The position numbers and the translations under genes are program-made. This document shows positions 21,999 to 29,483 of a stretch of 30,250 nt of DNA, piece by piece. Source of the stretch: a virus. Below the pieces are notes generated by a model. That model saw only the letters and a program-made list of their open reading frames with translations, was not told where the DNA came from and ran no database searches. Position 1 is the stretch's first letter. Each line of letters begins with the position of its first letter. The stretch spans positions 1-30,250 of IMG/VR virus record IMGVR_UViG_3300048597_000675; one strand, given 5' to 3'.

Positions 21999-24083
21999 TC
22001 AGTTCAGGGCAACACCAGGGTTCTTGTAGAGACCGCGCCAATCGATCGCCTTGGCGCCAAAGTCGAGACGGGCCTTGATCTCGACGCCATCGACATCAAA
22101 GCCCATGCGGGTCTCGATGAAGACGCCCTCTTGGCCTTCGAGGAAGGCATATTCGATGGTGTCGATCGCGGCGGGACTTGCCACGAGATACCAGGGAATC
22201 GCACCTGAGGCCGGGTCGAGCCGGGGCTCGGAGACCACGACCAGGCTCCGAATGTTGGCCGGAACCACGTCCGTGGACTTCGCCGGCACGAGGTTCTGGG
22301 CCAGCAATTGCTCGGCAGCGAGCTCCAGCGAGGTCGGCACCACGAGGAAAGAAGGCCTGATATTGAGCACCGTCTTGCCATCAAGCCCGGTCTGGCGCGA
22401 CATGGCGGTCCGCGCCTTGGCCAGATTGGCGACATCAAGGGCCGTTCCCGCACCTGCCAGGTTGTTGTGGCCGGCATGGAACAGGGTCTTGCCATCGGCC
22501 ATGTTCGGATTGGACGTGAAGATGCTCCAGACCACGTCGGACTCAAGGGTGGCTGCCGAGGTGCCGAAAAGCGACGGCACCCGGGTGAAGGCATCGAGAT
22601 CGTCATTGATCAGAACCTGGCGGGTGATGCCGACGACCTTGCCATAAGTCTCGACGCGGTAGGTCTCCTTCGCCTCCCCGATGGTGCCGCGCTTGAACTC
22701 GCCGGACTCATTCACTTTCTCGAGTTGCGGGGCTTCACCGAGTTGCAGGCGCTGGACCGCCTTGAAGTCGGCAACGGTCGCGCGCCTGGAAATTGCCTGG
22801 TAAGTCCGTGGTGCGGCTTCATAGGCTTCCCTGAGAGTCCGGTTGGTGACTCCAGCCAGGATCTGCGGGAAGTCGGAGGTCGAATGAAGGGCACGGGTGG
22901 CAATCTCGTCGCGACCCAGACCTTTCACACGCACACCTTCCGCCTCGAGGAAGCTCCGCGCCATCTCGATGAGACTGAGTCCCCGCCAGTCCCGGGCTGC
23001 GTCCGTCAGCTTGAAGCGGCCTGGCTCGAAGCGATGAAGAAGTGCGGTTTCAACCGCTGCACGCCGGGTTTCCACCTCATCCTGACCACCCATGCGGATA
23101 TGGGGGCGGGTTTCGATCGTGGCATCGCGTGCCGCGGCCGCATCAATGAGGGCGGCACGGGCCTCGCCGATCACGACGCCGCGCTTGACCAGATCATCGG
23201 CCAGGGCCTGGTCGACATTCAACTTGCGGGCGGCATCATAGATGCCGGTCACGCGGGCACGTTCCTCGGCGAGAATGCGCTCAGGCTTCACGTCGGGCTG
23301 GCTGTCGCCGCGCCGCTGCTCGCTGGCCGGCGCCGGCATCTGGCGCTGCTCCCGCTGTTCAACAGCGGGCATGGGGATCACGGGGATTGGGTCTTGTGGC
23401 TTAGACTCGGTCTGCGCCGCTACAACTTCGGGCGTTGAGTCAGTCATTGTGGTTTCCTCTTCATGAGTGGGATCAGCGGGGTTGCTCTGCCGCAACAGGC
23501 GGCAGAGCGTTGGCGCAGTGGTGGAGCGGAATCCTGCCGCGCCATCGGCACCGACGGGTACGGCCGAAAGCTCGAGGGGCTGCCAGTCGACCGCGGTCCA
23601 GACGGGAACAGCGCCCTCTTCTTCGCGGATTTCGTAGGTTCGGACGGTGTAGCCCACCGAGACATTGCGGATGATGCCCCCCTTCACATCCTGCCAGATG
23701 GGCTCGACATCGGCCCGGTCGCTGAAGCGGACCGTTGCGCGGCCGACGTAAGTGCCACCCTCACGCGCAATCCAGGCGCGCTCAACGACCCCGATCACGT
23801 CATCGAGATCAAAGGCACCATGAGCATTGAGCAATGGCGCTCCGCCATTGAGCCGTGTCAGGTCGACATGGGCCGGATCAAGCGAGAGAATCTCCTCGTA
23901 GGCCTTGCCGCTCCACGGATCCCGGCGCCGGACGGCTGCACCGCTCGACCATACAACTTCAATGGTGCGGGTCTCGGCAACGGCACTTTCCGCCATCAGC
24001 CGCACATCCAGGCGGGTCTGCATGGGAAGATCGACGGTCGATGCGTCGGCTGCAAAGACAGCCGGTGGATCATGTTGGGTCAT
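21999..24083 (-). CDS. Prohead protease/major capsid protein fusion
   Basis: A 694-residue protein with two parts. Residues about 25-190 are an S78-type prohead protease: APLLNAHG contains the likely catalytic His88, and IIRNVSVGY the likely Ser142. A low-complexity Pro/Glu/Gln linker (about 210-270) and a helical scaffold-like part (270-330) follow. Residues about 340-694 are a HK97-fold capsid protein (SDFPQILAGVTNRTLREAYEAAP, FKAVQRLQLGEAPQLEKVNESGE, LFHAGHNNLAGAGTAL). Separate genes are more usual; the protease would release mature capsid subunits by cleaving the linker. GAGGG lies just before the ATG, 10 nt after the portal stop. Confidence 0.92.
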   Translation of the reverse strand: MTQHDPPAVFAADASTVDLPMQTRLDVRLMAESAVAETRTIEVVWSSGAAVRRRDPWSGKAYEEILSLDPAHVDLTRLNGGAPLLNAHGAFDLDDVIGVVERAWIAREGGTYVGRATVRFSDRADVEPIWQDVKGGIIRNVSVGYTVRTYEIREEEGAVPVWTAVDWQPLELSAVPVGADGAAGFRSTTAPTLCRLLRQSNPADPTHEEETTMTDSTPEVVAAQTESKPQDPIPVIPMPAVEQREQRQMPAPASEQRRGDSQPDVKPERILAEERARVTGIYDAARKLNVDQALADDLVKRGVVIGEARAALIDAAAARDATIETRPHIRMGGQDEVETRRAAVETALLHRFEPGRFKLTDAARDWRGLSLIEMARSFLEAEGVRVKGLGRDEIATRALHSTSDFPQILAGVTNRTLREAYEAAPRTYQAISRRATVADFKAVQRLQLGEAPQLEKVNESGEFKRGTIGEAKETYRVETYGKVVGITRQVLINDDLDAFTRVPSLFGTSAATLESDVVWSIFTSNPNMADGKTLFHAGHNNLAGAGTALDVANLAKARTAMSRQTGLDGKTVLNIRPSFLVVPTSLELAAEQLLAQNLVPAKSTDVVPANIRSLVVVSEPRLDPASGAIPWYLVASPAAIDTIEYAFLEGQEGVFIETRMGFDVDGVEIKARLDFGAKAIDWRGLYKNPGVALN

Positions 24084-24092
24084 GGGCCCTCG

Positions 24093-25574
24093 CTAGGTGT
24101 TGGCGGGAATGTCGCTGGCCTCGGACGAGGCCTTCTCCTGGCCGGTCTTCGTCGAGCGCCGGGGATCGGTATCCAGTGTGATACCGGCGGCATCGAGTTC
24201 GGCATTGGTGGCGGCGATCTCACTCAGGACCTGCGCTGGGTCATAGCCTTGGCGCGCGATTGCCTCTTTCAGAGTCATGACGCCAGCACGGACGGCCAGA
24301 ATGTCGGCCTGGATGTCCTTCAGCGGGTCAACCGCCTCAAAGCGCGGCGCTGTCCATTCCGCCGTGATCGGACCTTCCGGCAATTTGCCCGCAACCTGCG
24401 CCAAGGTGACAAACCGCGACCACACCGGCTGGCATAGGCCTGGAACAATGACCTGCCATTGCAGCGCCTCCATCCGGCGGCGAAACTCGATGAGCCCCGC
24501 CCGGATCGACGAGTAGTTGACCTGGCTCAAGTCACCGGTGAGCAACTCGTAGGTGAGGCCCACACCTGCTGCGACAGCATGAAGTTGCAGGCGCATGTAT
24601 TCGGCATAGCCGCCATTGGCCGAAGGGTTCGCGAACTTTACGTCCTTGCCCGGCTCCAGATACTCGATCATGCCGGGCTCGAAGGCCTCGATCCTGTCAC
24701 CGTCGGCGTTGATGTTCGTCTTACCCAGCGTGTCCTCGTCCTGGGAGCCGGTTACAAAGGCTGCAAAGCAGGCCTCGATCTTCTTCCGCATCAACTCGGC
24801 ATCGTCATAGTCATCAAGATCCCGGAGCTTCAGGATCACGGGTGCAAACCAAGGCACGCCCCGGACCTGTCCCGGCCGGAGACGCTCATAGAGATGCAGC
24901 ACCTGGGCTGCCGGCACCGGCTTTGAGACCAACACCCTGCCGCGGCTATCGCCCGGATGGGTCGAAAACAGCCAGTAAGCGCGCCGTCGTCCCAGGGCAT
25001 CGAACTCGATCCCCTGAACGATGAACCCGCCATCGGGGAGTTCACTCGACTTCATGCTGTCCAGATGATCGGGCTCAAGGACCTGCAACTGCAATGGCAC
25101 CGGCAACCCGTCTTCGATCCTGCGATCCCGGAACCGGATCAGAACCTCACCGCTTTCCGCCATGGTGCGGACCACAAGCGCCTGCAACCCGCCGAAATCC
25201 GTCAAGCCGTCGGCATCGCTGTTTGCCGCAAATTCCAGCCACAGCTGATCAGCTGCCTTTGCAACTGAACTTCGCTTTGCCCTGGCACGCGGAACAATCC
25301 CCGTCCCCACCAAATTGCTGACCAGCGCATGCACTGCCTTGGTGGCATAGGGATTGTTGCGCACCAGATCGCGCGATCGCTCGCGCAGCCGTGACAAGGC
25401 TGGCGCAATCTCGGCATTGGCGCCGCTGCCGGTCGTCACCCAGCCATCGGTGCGCCGCCCGATCTTGGCGCCCTCATAGGCTCGTTGCATCAGACCCAAC
25501 GCCTGCCGCTGCCGCAGACGGCGCAAGGCAGCGCCTGGCGCCACTGCACCAATCGCCCGGTCGATCCAGTTCAT
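24093..25574 (-). CDS. Portal protein, lambda gpB family
   Basis: A 493-residue protein with the lambda portal family layout: N-terminal helix, then RRTDGWVTTGSGANAEIAPALSRLRERSRDLVRNNPYATKAVHALVSNLVGTGIVPR, the GEVLIRFRDRR block, VLEPDHLDS, GRRRAYWLF, VLHLYERLRPGQVRGVPWFAPVI, the YEYLEPGKDVKFANPSANGGY-type block, YELLTGDLSQVNYSSIRAGLIEFRRRME, and a C-terminal crown helix. It forms the dodecameric ring through which DNA enters the head. It lies between the gpW-like gene and the capsid gene. Full length for the family. Confidence 0.95.
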   Translation of the reverse strand: MNWIDRAIGAVAPGAALRRLRQRQALGLMQRAYEGAKIGRRTDGWVTTGSGANAEIAPALSRLRERSRDLVRNNPYATKAVHALVSNLVGTGIVPRARAKRSSVAKAADQLWLEFAANSDADGLTDFGGLQALVVRTMAESGEVLIRFRDRRIEDGLPVPLQLQVLEPDHLDSMKSSELPDGGFIVQGIEFDALGRRRAYWLFSTHPGDSRGRVLVSKPVPAAQVLHLYERLRPGQVRGVPWFAPVILKLRDLDDYDDAELMRKKIEACFAAFVTGSQDEDTLGKTNINADGDRIEAFEPGMIEYLEPGKDVKFANPSANGGYAEYMRLQLHAVAAGVGLTYELLTGDLSQVNYSSIRAGLIEFRRRMEALQWQVIVPGLCQPVWSRFVTLAQVAGKLPEGPITAEWTAPRFEAVDPLKDIQADILAVRAGVMTLKEAIARQGYDPAQVLSEIAATNAELDAAGITLDTDPRRSTKTGQEKASSEASDIPANT

Positions 25575-25582
25575 GCTTGGTG

Positions 25583-25786
25583 TCAGCCTTTACGGAATGA
25601 CGCGAGGCTTCGCTTCGGAGCACGGTTGCCGGACTGTCCTGCCATCTCTGTTTCGATGATTCGAATGCGACTCAGCAGATCAGCGGCAGATCCATACTCG
25701 ACACTTCGGCCCTCAAAGCTCACGCGCAGTGTTCCTGCCGCATAGGCCTTCTTGAGGGCATCGAGTTCAGGTTGAGTCCAGGACAT
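25583..25786 (-). CDS. gpW-like head-tail joining protein
   Basis: A 67-residue protein with the gpW pattern: LDALKKAYAAGTLRVSFEGRSVEYGSAADLLSRIRIIETEM. Lambda gpW binds under the portal to complete the head. It is directly upstream of the portal gene, as in lambda (A-W-B order). The ATG at 25786 is preferred; the TTG at 25807 adds seven residues without a ribosome site. No strong ribosome site precedes the ATG either, perhaps because the inserted cold-shock cassette replaced the original upstream DNA. Confidence 0.88.
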   Translation of the reverse strand: MSWTQPELDALKKAYAAGTLRVSFEGRSVEYGSAADLLSRIRIIETEMAGQSGNRAPKRSLASFRKG

Positions 25787-25815
25787 GGCGGCACACTCTG
25801 CTTTCAACCAGGGTC

Positions 25816-25862
25816 AAGTTGCTAGAGACTTTGAACTTCAAAGTTGCAAAGATTCAACTTGC
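25816..25862. promoter_or_regulatory. Clustered AAGTTGC repeats and palindrome, operator-like
   Basis: AAGTTGC occurs at 25816-25822 and 25841-25847, with its inverted form GCAAGTTG (read as CAACTTGC) at 25855-25862. Between them lies a perfect palindrome CTTTGAA-C-TTCAAAG (25829-25843). This AT-rich cluster stands between gpW (-) and the small HTH gene (+), about 130-180 nt before the HTH start, and looks like a binding region for a dimeric repressor. Confidence 0.4.
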
Positions 25863-25992
25863 TTACACCTGCACGCCAGCCTAGGTGAACTGCCATTGAT
25901 GCTGTCGCGCATTTCATTCTGCAAGAACAGCTATGACTCAATCACCAACGGCGCCTCGCGCACGCAAAGTAAACTTACGAAAGGTAAGACTA

Positions 25993-26265
25993 ATGTCCAC
26001 GATACGTCAGCAAAAGACACTCGAAAAGATCATCGTGATGGCGCAGGATCTGCTGGCCGACATGCAGAAGAGGAATTCTCTGATCGGCAGTGCCGCAGGA
26101 AAGACTGGCCGCAAAGTGGTACGATTGCGCCGAACCTCGGAAGAAGCAAAGAAGATGAAGGCTGACGTTCTTGCAGCTCTCAAAGCCGGCAAGCCCGCAA
26201 CCGCGATCGCCAAGCGCTACAAGGTCAGCACGGCTTACATCTACATGCTGAAGACTGCTGCTTAA
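25993..26265 (+). CDS. Small helix-turn-helix protein
   Basis: A 90-residue basic protein: an N-terminal helical part (RQQKTLEKIIVMAQDLLADMQKRN), a linker, a Lys/Arg-rich segment, and a C-terminal helix-turn-helix (about residues 58-88) with LAALKAGKPATAIAKRYKVSTAYIYML, like the DNA-binding end of resolvases or small regulators. It probably binds DNA; the target is unknown, though the repeats at 25816-25862 are a candidate. ATG 25993 follows AAAGGT by about 9 nt; a longer start at 25933 is possible. It is on the strand opposite to the phage genes, between terminase and gpW, with a cold-shock gene downstream. Confidence 0.75.
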   Translation: MSTIRQQKTLEKIIVMAQDLLADMQKRNSLIGSAAGKTGRKVVRLRRTSEEAKKMKADVLAALKAGKPATAIAKRYKVSTAYIYMLKTAA

Positions 26266-26481
26266 CTTCACCGAACGCAGCGGGTGCGAGTGCCTCGGTG
26301 TACTTGAGGTGAAAGTGACGTCGCAACCGGTCTCAGGCTCAATTGCTCCGCCACCGCGGTGACTTGCCCCGTTCGAAGCTGCCGTTGCAGTCTCTTTGTA
26401 ACATTTTCCGGGCGTCATATCCCCGCAAGTGTCTCGAATGAGTCAGTATCTAAACGTCAACTGTCATGAAAGAGAACGAAA

Positions 26482-26691
26482 GTGGCTACAGGCACTGTTA
26501 AGTGGTTCAATTCCCAGAAGGGCTTCGGATTCATCGCACCAGACGGAGGTGGTCCGGACGTCTTTGTTCATGTCAGTGCCGTCGAGCGCGCAGGCCTCAG
26601 AAGCCTGAACGATGGACAGAAGGTTTCTTTTGAAGTCGTCACGGATCGCAAGAACGGCAAGTCGTCGGCTGACCAGCTGAAGACCCTGTAA
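26482..26691 (+). CDS. CspA-type cold-shock protein
   Basis: A 69-residue single cold-shock domain: [20 protein letters not shown] with RNP1 (KGFGFI, residues 13-18), and RNP2 (VFVHVS, residues 27-32). Such proteins bind single-stranded RNA and DNA and melt RNA structure. The start is GTG, with a GAGA-type weak ribosome site. Cold-shock genes in prophages are known from E. coli (cspB and cspF in Qin, cspI in Rac). It lies opposite to the late genes, followed by a hairpin with a T-rich tail inside the end of the terminase gene. Confidence 0.95.
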   Translation: MATGTVKWFNSQKGFGFIAPDGGGPDVFVHVSAVERAGLRSLNDGQKVSFEVVTDRKNGKSSADQLKTL

Positions 26692-26711
26692 CAGCGCGAC
26701 GGGGGTCCGGC

Positions 26712-28685
26712 TTATCTGAGCCAGGCCTTTCGCCGCGAAATCCAAACTTGATCGCGCGAGGGAGCAGTTGCCTGCCCCTCGCGTTTCTTCTTTCGTGACA
26801 TCATGTCACGCGAAAGCGTTGCCGGACTTGAATCCCTGAGTTCGGTTTCGAGCGCCTGCCAGCGCTCCTCCGACCAACGATCGACCCCGATGATCCAGGC
26901 GGCAGCCCGTGCATAGACGCGCGTGTCGAGCGCTTCGTTGCGTTCGCGAAGCTTCTGCCACTCGAGGCGCTGGAAACCCCGCTTATCCTTGACCGTTACC
27001 AGTTGCTCGGCGACGAACTGCTTGCACCACTCGCTGTCGGCCCAGCCCGGCAGGTGGATGGTGCCGGGCGGATGATTGATGCCAGCAGCGATCTCCTCGT
27101 CCGTTGGCCGATCAAGCCGGAGGAAGCGGTAGGTCTCGGCCTTGAAGGTCGAAACGGCGACGGTCCAGAGCCTGGCTCCGCGGCGGAGCCGCTTGCCGTT
27201 GTCCGTTGCATCCACATAGGTAGGCCCCGAGACCGGGCTTGCCCTATTGAAGCCCTCGACACCCTTGATGGGAGCAACTTGCGCAAATCCTGCACGGCGT
27301 GACCAGGCATAGACAGCTGGCGCCTCATAGCCCGTATCGATCGCCAGCTTCTGGATCCTGAGGTCGGCTCCGGTCTCATGGCGCCAGGTCCGGTTCAAGA
27401 TGGCATCAAGCTCTGACCAGCTGGTCGGTCGTCCAGGTCCGCCTTCGATGACGATGTGATCGATCAGCCAGCTCTCGAGTCCCCGCCCCCAGGCCCAGAC
27501 ATCGATCTCGATCCGGTCCTTCTGAACGTCAGCACCGGCGGTCAGAAGCAGTCCGCTGGCCGGCACGATTCCAGACTTCCAGGTCTCCCGGCGATCGTAG
27601 AGGCGCTGCCAGTCGGGCGCTTCGCCTGATTCCATCCAAGTCTCGCCGAGGAGCACGTTCTTCGCCGTCTTGAGTGCGGCATCATTGTTTTGGGCGTCTT
27701 CCCAGCTTCGGGCAATGTCGGACCAGCTGGTCCAGCCCACTGGGGAATAGAGCGCCGAGAGATGGTAACCTCTCGTCCGCGGATTTGTACCTTGGGCTGT
27801 CGGGCGCCACTCCCCCTGGGCCAGCATCTCGGTCTTGGCCGCTTCGCTGATCGGCTGGTCACAGGCTTCACAGGTATAGTGTGCGGTCTCAGGATTGCCC
27901 TTCTCCCAGCGCAGCCGCTCGAACTGCAGCCACTGCATGGATTGGCAATGCGGACAGGGCACGAAGAAGCGCCTCTGGTCAGAGGCTTCATATTCCCGCT
28001 CGATCCGTGACAGTCCCTTGATCGTCGGCGTCGAGACGAGAAACAGCTTCTTCCGGTGACCGAAGGTCGCCGTTCTGGCCTCCGCCAGGGCAATCGGGTC
28101 ACCTTCGCCGTCGACATCGCCCGGATAGGCGTCAACCTCATCCAGAAACACATAGCGCGCCGGCATGGAGCGAAGCCCCGTGGCACTGTTGGCACCGGTC
28201 AGCACCAGCTGCCCGCCCGGGAACCGCTTGGCCAGCACCGTGTTGCCGCTGTCCCTTGACCGGGCCGGCGCCACGATCTTGCGAAGCTCCGCACTCTCCT
28301 CGATCAGAGGATCAATCCGCTGCTGAGAATTGCGCTTGGCCAGTTCAACCGTCGGCTGCACGGCCAGGATCGGCCCCGGCGCCTGGTGAATGACAAAGCC
28401 GATGAAGTTGTTTCCAGCCTCGGTTGCCCCGGTCTGGGCCGCCTTCATGAAGACCACCCGCTCGACCGGGCTCGAAGGCGAGAGGTTCTCCATGATCTCG
28501 CGCATGTAAGGCGTGCGGGACGTCCGGTATCTTCCAGCTTCTGCCGCGGCTCGGCCAGACAAGATCCTGTAACTGTCGGCCCATTCCGCGACTGTCATCG
28601 GTGGATCAGGGGTCAAGCCGTCGGTGAGACTCCTCAGAAATGCGTGGTTGCCTTCGTAGTCATGGGCCGAGGAGATTGAGTTCAT
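26712..28685 (-). CDS. terL: Large terminase, GpA family
   Basis: A 657-residue packaging motor. ATPase part: Walker-A-like KAAQTGATE (residues 82-89), Walker B VFLDE (179-183), coupling motif LVSTPT (216-221). A zinc-ribbon-like pair CPHC (244, 247) and CEAC (272, 275) follows. Nuclease part: Asp386 (AGADVQKDRIEI) and Asp450 (AIDTGYEA). All are in the order known for lambda gpA relatives. The ATG at 28685 is preferred because 23 residues before GLTPDP is the usual length; an ATG at 28718 is also possible and neither has a clear ribosome site. The start overlaps the small-terminase gene by 26 nt. The 3' end carries a terminator-like hairpin serving the opposite gene. Confidence 0.95.
   Translation of the reverse strand: MNSISSAHDYEGNHAFLRSLTDGLTPDPPMTVAEWADSYRILSGRAAAEAGRYRTSRTPYMREIMENLSPSSPVERVVFMKAAQTGATEAGNNFIGFVIHQAPGPILAVQPTVELAKRNSQQRIDPLIEESAELRKIVAPARSRDSGNTVLAKRFPGGQLVLTGANSATGLRSMPARYVFLDEVDAYPGDVDGEGDPIALAEARTATFGHRKKLFLVSTPTIKGLSRIEREYEASDQRRFFVPCPHCQSMQWLQFERLRWEKGNPETAHYTCEACDQPISEAAKTEMLAQGEWRPTAQGTNPRTRGYHLSALYSPVGWTSWSDIARSWEDAQNNDAALKTAKNVLLGETWMESGEAPDWQRLYDRRETWKSGIVPASGLLLTAGADVQKDRIEIDVWAWGRGLESWLIDHIVIEGGPGRPTSWSELDAILNRTWRHETGADLRIQKLAIDTGYEAPAVYAWSRRAGFAQVAPIKGVEGFNRASPVSGPTYVDATDNGKRLRRGARLWTVAVSTFKAETYRFLRLDRPTDEEIAAGINHPPGTIHLPGWADSEWCKQFVAEQLVTVKDKRGFQRLEWQKLRERNEALDTRVYARAAAWIIGVDRWSEERWQALETELRDSSPATLSRDMMSRKKKREGQATAPSRDQVWISRRKAWLR
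26755..26783 (+). terminator. Intrinsic terminator-like hairpin for the cold-shock gene
   Basis: CGCGAGGG and CCCTCGCG form a perfect 8-bp GC-rich stem with a 13-nt loop, followed by TTTCTTCTTTC (26784-26794). It is 64 nt after the cold-shock stop, in the + direction, and lies inside the last codons of the large terminase gene on the other strand. Confidence 0.55.
26794..26810. repeat. Perfect 7-bp palindrome within the terminase 3' end
   Basis: CGTGACA and TGTCACG are separated by TCA. It is 10 nt beyond the stem of the terminator-like hairpin. It may be a regulatory binding site or a second barrier stem; it also codes for terminase residues near LSRDMM. Confidence 0.4.
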
Positions 28686-29208
28686 CTCCCGCTGAGGCCT
28701 TGAGCTGTTCCCGGACATGATGGGTGAGGAGTCCTTCGAGCTTGTGGACTTCCACCCCGAGATCTGCCGCCATCAGGGCCGCAACCCGTGCCGGCCAGTT
28801 GACCCAGGCATCCCGCAGCCGCCTGGCAAAGGCAAAGCCCTGCTCGATCGCATAGTCCCGCTCCACCACCTCGCCCTTCTCGCGCCGGAGCTTCTCGCGG
28901 AGCAGCTGCACAGTCAGAACCTTCTCCGCCGTCCGGGCATGGAGGTAGCTCATGCCACCGACAACCGGAGCTCCCGCTTCCGACAGCGTGTCGCGAACGG
29001 CTCCCACTGCTGCTGTGGGCACGGGCTTGAGCTGCGGCGCGTCGCGCGCCTTGGAGGGATCGGCATTCTGGACCCAGTCGCGGTTTGCCCGGACGGGATC
29101 AATCGTGCCATCGGGCTCCAGCGTCAACCGACCTAGGCTGATTGCCTTGCGCACCGCCGTGTGGCTGACACCCCTTTGAGCTGCATAGGCGCGGATTGAC
29201 AGTCCCAT
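28660..29208 (-). CDS. terS: Small terminase subunit, Nu1-like
   Basis: A 182-residue protein with an N-terminal winged-helix type DNA-binding region (residues 1-30: IRAYAAQRGVSHTAVRKAISLGRL, then TLEPDGTIDP), a Pro/Ala linker, a central coiled helix (LTVQLLREKLRREKGEVVERDYA), and a helical C-terminus. The layout matches lambda Nu1-type small terminases, which bind the packaging site and recruit the large subunit. It is the first gene of the late operon and overlaps the large terminase. The packaging site is probably in or just upstream of it. Confidence 0.88.
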   Translation of the reverse strand: MGLSIRAYAAQRGVSHTAVRKAISLGRLTLEPDGTIDPVRANRDWVQNADPSKARDAPQLKPVPTAAVGAVRDTLSEAGAPVVGGMSYLHARTAEKVLTVQLLREKLRREKGEVVERDYAIEQGFAFARRLRDAWVNWPARVAALMAADLGVEVHKLEGLLTHHVREQLKASAGDELNLLGP

Positions 29209-29483
29209 GGATGCACTGCTCCCAAGAAAGCAATCTCATTGCTGCTTATCAAGTGGATCATCAGATCCAATCGAGCAAATGTCAGATCATGAGGTCAACC
29301 AAGAGGAGGCCCCAAAATGCAACTGAAGCGCGGCGAAGATCCCACTTTCAAGGAAAGTGAACGCGCCACGTAACACGGCTCAGACGTCATGCGTTCCTTC
29401 GCCTCGCGCGTGACGCGGGGCTCGAGGCCGTAGCAGCCGGCGATCCCCGCCGGTTCAGACAGGCCCGAAGGAGCCATCCAACA
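29209..29483. promoter_or_regulatory. Divergent intergenic region, likely late promoter/packaging site
   Basis: 275 nt between the small terminase (-) and DUF3489 (+). It is AT-richer than its surroundings near 29221-29290, with related motifs ATCAGATCC (29259-29268 area) and GTCAGATCAT (29281-29290). By analogy with lambda-type phages the packaging site and a late promoter should be here. No exact -35/-10 pair was assigned. It includes an 18-codon ORF with a strong ribosome site. Confidence 0.4.
29317..29373 (+). CDS. Possible 18-residue leader peptide
   Basis: ATG at 29317 to TAA at 29371-29373 encodes MQLKRGEDPTFKESERAT. The only strong support is a near-perfect ribosome site GAGGAGG (29303-29309) with 7-nt spacing. 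It ends 110 nt before the DUF3489 start, so it could be a leader ORF or the remnant of a longer gene. Confidence 0.35.
   Translation: MQLKRGEDPTFKESERAT

Larger units (their letters stand above)
1..29208. mobile_element. Siphovirus-type prophage, late region (ends not seen)
   Basis: A contiguous minus-strand set of phage late genes runs from small terminase (right) through portal, capsid, tail tube, tape measure and tail tip to lysis genes (left), in the usual packaging-head-tail-lysis order. The lambda-type packaging and head-tail modules (GpA terminase, gpB portal, gpW, tail tube with Ig domain, G/GT-like pair) are seen directly. Integrase, repressor and att sites are outside the window, so limits are only those of the recognised genes. 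Several non-phage gene cassettes sit inside it. Confidence 0.93.

Noticed and set aside
22308-23438. 376-codon plus-strand frame across the capsid gene
   Set aside because: Antisense shadow of the protease/capsid fusion, whose motifs are clear on the other strand.
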